Shown piece after piece: positions 58,799 through 64,000 of a stretch of 64,000 nucleotides of DNA. The translations under genes were made by a program, and so were the position numbers. Source of the DNA: Capsicum annuum (taxonomy: Eukaryota; Streptophyta; Magnoliopsida; Solanales; Solanaceae); the NCBI RefSeq assembly GCF_002878395.1, contig NC_061121.1, forward strand, positions 12,407,181 through 12,471,180, in the 5' to 3' direction. The number at the start of each line of letters is the position of its first letter. Position 1 is the stretch's first letter. The notes beneath the pieces were generated by a model that ran no database searches, was not told the origin of the DNA, and saw only the letters and a program-made list of their open reading frames with translations.

Positions 58799-60376
58799 AG
58801 GTTAAAGTCATCGACAGACACTCAAATTTGTTTTGAAAATTCACTTAGAGCCCTCAACTAACGCCTGTACCTATCAGGCCCCTAAACCCTCCGAATTTTG
58901 ATCCAATTGGGCATTTTTTTCCCTATCAGCTAAAAGCTCAAAATGTGTGTTGCACATACGCGATGATGTGGCAAAATGAGCTAATTGGAAGGTGACACGT
59001 GGTATTGTGGGTCAAAAATGATTAAAAATTAATTATAATTTTTTTACAAAAAGAATATAAAAATTTGAGGTAATTATTAAAAAAGAATTCTAAAATTATT
59101 TAAAAAATAAATTAAAAAACTGATTATTAAAAAAAAAATTATAAAAAATGAAAATAAAAAAAGTCATTGAGGATCTAAATTACTAAAAAATAAAAATAAA
59201 ATCAGATTATTGAAAAAAAATAATAAATTATTTTTAAAAATAAAAATAAAAAATCTCATTGAGGATCTAAATTATTTAAAAAATAAAAATAAAAAACTGA
59301 TTATTAAAAAAAAATTTAAAAAATAAAAATAAAAAATGACATTGAGGATCCAAATTATTAAAAAATAATTAGAAAATTATTTAAAAAATAAAAATAAAAA
59401 ACTGATTAATAAAAAGAAATTATAAAATGTAAAAAAATATAAAATTGCATTGAGGATCCAAATTATTAAAAAATAATTATAATCTTATTTAAAAGATGAA
59501 AATAAAACTGATTATTAAAAATAAATTATAAATTTTTTTAAAAAATGAAAATAAAAAACTCCCCCACCTTCCCCCAACCCCCCACCCCCCAACGTTCCTC
59601 TTTTCTATTAAATTTCTCCATGAACCTCAAAAACACACACATACAAAATTTTTGTTTAAATCTACTTCAATAATTCAAATGGGGGTCTAGAATAAAGCCA
59701 TCTTTATTGAAATTTTTTGTAAAATGGTGATATTAATGGAGAAAAAAGTAATCTTTTTTGTAATTTTTCAACAACAAAGTGATCTTTATTGTAAAAATTT
59801 TCAAGGAATAGGAAAAAAAGTGATGTTTATTGTAATTCTTCAAGAAATGGTGATACTAGTGGAGGAAAAAAAGTAAATTTTGTTGGAAGTTTTCAAGAAA
59901 TGGGAATAATTATGATGGATTAAAAAGAATTTGTTCATGTGAAGACGTCAGGGTGGGGTGGGGTTGAAACGATGAAGACGCGGGGTAGGGTGGGTGGGGT
60001 TGAAGACGCAGGGGTGGGATGCGGTGGGGTGTTGTGAAGAAGATGACATAGAGGGGTGGAGTGCTTTTTTAAAAAAAGAATTAAGAAATTATAATAATTA
60101 AAAATTATATGAATAAATAATTTAAATATAAACTTTTTAATTAATTTTTTTTGGGCCCCTCAGTGCCACTTGGCACATTTCAATTCGTAATTTAGTAAAA
60201 AAAAATTCCTCACGCACCTACCGCAAGTGCATTGCACGCGCAGTGCCATGTAGGCAAAAAATGCTCAATTGGATCAAAATTTGGGGGGGTTTAGGGGCCT
60301 GATAGGTACATGTCTTAGTTGAGGAGTCTAAGAGAATTTTCGAAACAAGTTTGAGTGTCTGTCGATGATTTGGCCA
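58799..60376. mobile_element. Long-TIR non-autonomous DNA transposon
   Basis: The left end (58801-59030) and right end (60150-60372) are inverted copies: 'tcatcgacagacactcaaa', 'gtacctatcaggcccctaaa' and 'aattttgatccaattg' occur on the left and, reversed, on the right. The interior holds an AT-rich tandem repeat of about 90-120 bp (59100-59540, with 'attgaggatccaaattatta'), then C-rich (59563-59592) and G-rich (59950-60035) patches. No transposase. MULE-like by TIR length (inference). Confidence 0.8.
59950..60040 (+). other. G-rich potential quadruplex cluster
   Basis: Many GGGG and GGG tracts separated by one to six bases ('gggtggggtggggttg' type). A C-rich counterpart lies at 59563-59592 in the same element, so either strand can offer G-tracts. 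Confidence 0.7.
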
Positions 60377-60529
60377 ATAACACATATGTATTGAAATTTT
60401 GTAGCTATAAATGATAAATATTTTTTAAAATATGATATACTTAGTTATGTTTTTCAATAAGAGTCAACGACCCATTTTTTCGATCGTTATTTAATTTTAT
60501 AATTTGGTAAGTGCAACTTTAGATGTACA

Positions 60530-61426
60530 GAAGGTAGACTGAGCATAGTTGATAGTGTTGTGTGGAATAAGGCTGCAGTTACGAAGTATGTCTGAACCTT
60601 TGGATGAAATGGGTGGATCATGTATATATAAAGGGGCTGAATTGGTGGCAATATCAACCACCTCAAGATTGTTGTTAGTATATATTGAAGGAAAATCTGT
60701 TCAATTAAAGAGAAATTTCAGGGTGGATACATACAGGATCACTGGCTAACTGTAGGGGGTAAGTACACCATGCATAGTGGCTATTGTTGAAGGACAAGGG
60801 CTAATAATGAATGGTCTTGGTGGAGAGGTGTGTCTAGAATAGTAGAAATATACCAAAACATAGCTTCATTAGTTGGTTGACAATGCATCGAAGGCTGCTA
60901 ACAAGAACCAGGTTGTTAAAAATGGGAGTCTGCCAAAGTGATAAGTGTTTACTGTGTGATCTAGCTCCGAAAGCAATAGATTACTTAATGTTTGAATGTA
61001 AGTTCTCAAGATTATGCCTGGACAGAATATATGGAACAGAATGGCAAGGCAGGCAGGCAGTAGGCAAGATCAGCAGAAGTGTCATCTGGGCAACAATTGC
61101 AGCGGTAATATATCACATATGGCAAGCAAGGAATCAAGCACTGTGGAACAACATGGTCCCAAGACCCGAAAATGTGACCAGGAAAATCCAACATGAGAGC
61201 AAAAATAGAATTTTTGATTGGATAACTGTAGAGATAGATTTTGGATAGAAAATTATATACATAGAACAAATGTATAGGATCAAAAACTGGAAAATAGGAG
61301 TTGTAGGGTCGAGATGTGGCTGATGAGGTAGTTGTGCTTTTATTCTTTTCGTTTGCACTGTAATGCTCCACAAAGAGCGGCTGATAGTTGAAGATAATAA
61401 AATGTGTTCGTACGATCGGAAAAAAA
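60530..61426 (+). mobile_element. 5'-truncated LINE (L1-type) with 15-bp target duplication
   Basis: Flanked by an exact 15-bp repeat AACTTTAGATGTACA (60515-60529 and 61427-61441). It ends in a short A run. Only the 3' end of a LINE is present, as expected for incomplete reverse transcription. The downstream part encodes the zinc-finger-like C-terminal region of the reverse transcriptase. Confidence 0.88.
60877..61248 (+). pseudogene. LINE reverse-transcriptase C-terminal (zf-RVT) remnant
   Basis: The frame begins MHRRLLTRTRLLKMGVCQ and has CLLCDLAPKAIDYLMFECKF, the zf-RVT pattern (CxxC then HxxxC-like; the usual His is Tyr/Leu here). It ends with IWQARNQALW, typical of plant LINE C-termini. 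The catalytic RT and endonuclease are absent and upstream frames hold stops, so this is a fragment. Confidence 0.85.
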
Positions 61427-61444
61427 AACTTTAGATGTACATGG

Positions 61445-62390
61445 TTCAAGTTGAAACGGTACATCCTTGTGAAGGTCAAAATATCATATATTCTTACTTG
61501 AAGTTATCAAAATTTACTTCAATCACTTTTTGTTGATGTTATCGACTTAACAAGATGAAATATCTGTTTACAAAACTCGTAATCTTGATAAACTTTCATA
61601 TTATAGTCGCTTGTCAAGATCAAGGTCAGATATGTTTTACAACATTAACAATGAAAGATTGGATTGTATGCATCTTTTTTGTCTATACCAATCAAATATT
61701 ATCTAGATGTTATTAGAAATAAAATAAAATTATAGGTACTACTATATAATAGCCAATCTCTATAGCAGCCAAAATATCTCAAAACCAATGAAGCTATTGT
61801 AGAGATATATAAAATAATGTAAGACTTTACTAATCAATTCTTTGTTGTGGATATTTCAAAGAAACCATTTTGGTTTATCATTGGACAATGTAATCTATGT
61901 ATACACCAATTATTTTTAGTGGTTGATGAGGTTGTCATTTTGAAAAACATGTTGGTGTTTATCTTGTTAGGTGTCAATAATGTTAGATGCTGTTCCAATT
62001 TGATAGTCAGACAATGGAAAAATAGTAATAAAGGCAGACATAAAATCATGAAAACAATATTGTGGCCACATTTTGTCTATAAAATGGCAAGAAAAATACA
62101 ACCCTTATTGTCATATTGATTAACAACTTTTTTTTTCTTTCTAAATGCATTGATTCTTCCAAAGGTAAGGGACAAAGAACACTTTCTTTTTATCTAGATA
62201 AGGTAGGATTTGATTTTTTGTAGTCGTTTTTTCTTATCAAGAATTTATATTTAATTGGTTGAATCGTCTTATCTAATAAATAGTTTAAATTATTAGAGTG
62301 AACTATTAGGCTTTTTTTTTTAAATGATTGCTTTTAAGCCCACCTACCGATTGTCGTCATTCCTCGATCATCTTTTCCAGTAAGTAATTG
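61445..62390. other. Intergenic DNA without a supported gene
   Basis: The 90-codon frame at 61847-62119 has no recognised domain; nothing else stands out. Confidence 0.45.
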
Positions 62391-62394
62391 CTTA

Positions 62395-62800
62395 GGGACT
62401 TTAACGTACAATTTTTTGTTGTTTTCCTCTCGATCGACTTTGGTACAAAAATACCTTTCTAGGTCTAGAATATGGATCTTAATGTATGATATTTTTTGTT
62501 GTTTCCCTCTCAATCGACTTTGATACAAAAACACCTTTCTAGGTCTAGAATATGGACCATAACGTAAGATTTTTTTGTTGTTTCCCTCTCGATCTATTTT
62601 GGTACAAAAACACCTTTCTAGGTCTAGAATATGGACCATAACGTAAGATTTTTTTTGTTGTTTCCCTCTCGATCTACTTTGGTACAAAAACACCTTTCTA
62701 GGTATAGAACATGGACCTTAACGTACGTTTTTTGTTGTTGTTTCAGTCTACTTTGGTAAAAAAACACCTTTCTAGGTCTAGAATAAGCACTTAAGCGTGA
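62395..62800. repeat. 80-bp minisatellite, five units
   Basis: Units share 'acacctttctaggtctagaa' (anchors 62461, 62541, 62620, 62700, 62774) and 'tttccctctcgatc'. The open frames on the minus strand come from the repeat and shift frame from unit to unit. Confidence 0.9.
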
Positions 62801-62904
62801 GAACCTTGTCAAATTGTATGACTCTTATCTCCCATCGAATTGAATTATATGAATCATTTTATTTGAAAAATTAAACTGTTAGATAAATTGAGTTGCTTTT
62901 ATTT

Positions 62905-62990
62905 AATTGTATAGACCCTCGTGGTACGGTCATTCTCCAGACTTCATGCATAGCGGGAATTTTAATGCGACAGGTTGTTCCTTTTTGTTT
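62905..62990. repeat. SINE tail fragment
   Basis: 'accctcgtggtacggtc' then 'gcatagcgggaattttaatg' match the 3' part of the SINE family seen at 7.3-7.9 and 15.1-15.5 kb. Confidence 0.5.
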
Positions 62991-62994
62991 TGTA

Positions 62995-64000
62995 TAAGTT
63001 GTAAATGATATTTTTGATGGGAGCCGATGAAGAAGGTTGGTTTCGGTCGGATTCAATTGCTTTGTTTGAATTTTATATTTATCTTATAACTTTATTTAAT
63101 GTGAATAGATTATTAATTTAAATTACAAATAAATTCAAAATTCATAAATGTCAAATTTGATTATTTTAAACAAATAAACAAAGAGAGCTATTTTCCAAGA
63201 AGTACATGTAAGTGGAGTATATATCTTTTCCTATCTCACTTTTCATTGCTTTATAGTTGCGTTCGTGTGTATTATCCCCACTTGTTGAGTTTTTGTTTCG
63301 AAATTTCAAACAAGAGAGAGTTGCACAGATGAAAAATATCTGTCATTTTTAATTTGGAAGTTGTAAATTTGAGTCATAAGGGGAGGAAAAGGGGCAAGAG
63401 CTCCTAGTAAGGAGTTAAAAAAATGTTTCAGAATTCCAAACAAAAAAAAAATTGAACCGATTGAAATAATGAATGAAAAAATTGTATCCAAACAATGTAT
63501 GCGCTATAGGTAACTTAGCTAATGATACCCCATGCAATGTAAGGGTGTGCATCGGTCGATTCGGTTCGATTTTATTTGTTATTGGTTCGATTTATCGATC
63601 GGTTTTCAATTTTTAAATATGTAAAATCAATAACCAACCAATAAAATATTTTCTTATCGGTTTTAATTTATCGGTTTTTGGTCCTTAATGGTTCGGTTTT
63701 CGGTTTAACCAATAAGAAAATACTCATAAAATAGAAATAGTAACAACTAACATAAAAAAATAAAATCTTAGTTACAGCCAAAATCCTGCTCAATGCATTT
63801 TAGTTTACAAGAATCTTCAAACTTGAACTGAATGTTAGTTCTGAAAAAAACTAAATCCTAATTGTTGGAAGCTACTAAATGCTTCAAGCTTTCTAATACG
63901 ACAATACCCGAGCTTTATATTGTTCCTTTGTTGCCCTGACTAGGTTAATACTTTGTGAATCACTGAATAGTGAATAAATAGTATATATATATATATATAT
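62995..64000. other. Repeat-like DNA to the window end
   Basis: A degraded SINE piece lies at about 63316-63420. The stretch 63545-63720 has repeated and inverted 'tcggtt' motifs ('gattcggttcgattttattt', 'accaaccaataaaat'), a dispersed repeat like that at 13.65-14.0 kb. The window ends in an AT dinucleotide run (63981-64000). No gene is supported. Confidence 0.5.

Noticed and set aside
61012..61479. 155-codon minus-strand frame
   Set aside because: It is antisense to the LINE remnant and runs into the LINE's tail; no domain seen.
62334..62693. 119-codon minus-strand frame as a repeat protein
   Set aside because: It is the translation of an 80-bp minisatellite in changing frames, with no splice or promoter context.
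1..64000. CRISPR arrays, operons, phage or defence islands
   Set aside because: Tandem repeats here lack the spaced short-repeat layout, and the window is plainly plant nuclear DNA.

Overview
The window is nuclear DNA of a flowering plant, almost certainly a nightshade (Solanaceae, Solanum or a close relative). It is AT-rich and intron-rich, and most of the space between and within genes is transposon debris of types common in Solanaceae. The main landmark is a head-to-tail pair of type II MIKC MADS-box genes on the minus strand: a SEPALLATA4-clade gene that reads as the ortholog of tomato RIN (33.6-41.25 kb), followed by an APETALA1/SQUAMOSA-clade gene that reads as MACROCALYX, MC (14.9-23.6 kb). 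This matches the RIN-MC neighbourhood on tomato chromosome 5. The spacer here is about 10 kb, whereas I recall a few kb in tomato, so this may be another species or a repeat-expanded haplotype. I rebuilt both MADS genes exon by exon; each has eight coding exons with the usual MIKC exon sizes and gives an open protein of 243 (RIN) and 240 (MC) residues.

Layout. 0-7 kb: AT-rich DNA with a MULE-like element whose terminal inverted repeats are each duplicated (1.16-2.44 kb) and a hAT-like element that may carry a captured gene fragment (5.4-6.6 kb). 7.1-13.2 kb, plus strand: a RING-H2 E3 ubiquitin ligase gene (385 aa) with a probable leader intron full of tandem repeats, three tandem protein repeats of 77-84 residues, and a GC-AG intron. 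14.9-23.6 kb, minus: MC, with SINE-derived tandem arrays in introns 6 and 7. 23.6-33.6 kb: the RIN-MC spacer, holding a long inverted-repeat element with another TIR element nested in it, AT-rich tandem repeats, a second copy of the 1.2-kb element family and a Helitron 3' end. 33.6-41.25 kb, minus: RIN, with at least two SINEs, three MITEs and two tandem arrays in its introns.

42-46 kb is RIN upstream DNA, with a long G/A homopolymer tract and a tandem repeat. 46.1-55.1 kb is a three-level nest: a MULE with long TIRs contains a degenerate Copia retrotransposon, which itself contains a MITE and a solo LTR. 55-64 kb holds Stowaway and hAT-like MITEs, a full SINE, one intact tRNA-Ile(AAT) gene, nested TIR elements, a 5'-truncated LINE with a 15-bp target duplication, and an 80-bp minisatellite.

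How the genes relate. RIN-class SEP4 proteins form tetramers with AP1/FUL and AGAMOUS-class partners to control fruit ripening, sepal size and inflorescence traits; MC controls sepal size and the pedicel abscission zone (established for tomato). The RING protein is an unrelated neighbour, probably a membrane-anchored ubiquitin ligase. No prokaryotic-type system, CRISPR array or operon is present. The most unusual signals are the repeat-expanded RING protein, the repeated conversion of SINE pieces into tandem arrays inside introns of all three genes, and the nested long inverted repeats in the RIN-MC spacer.
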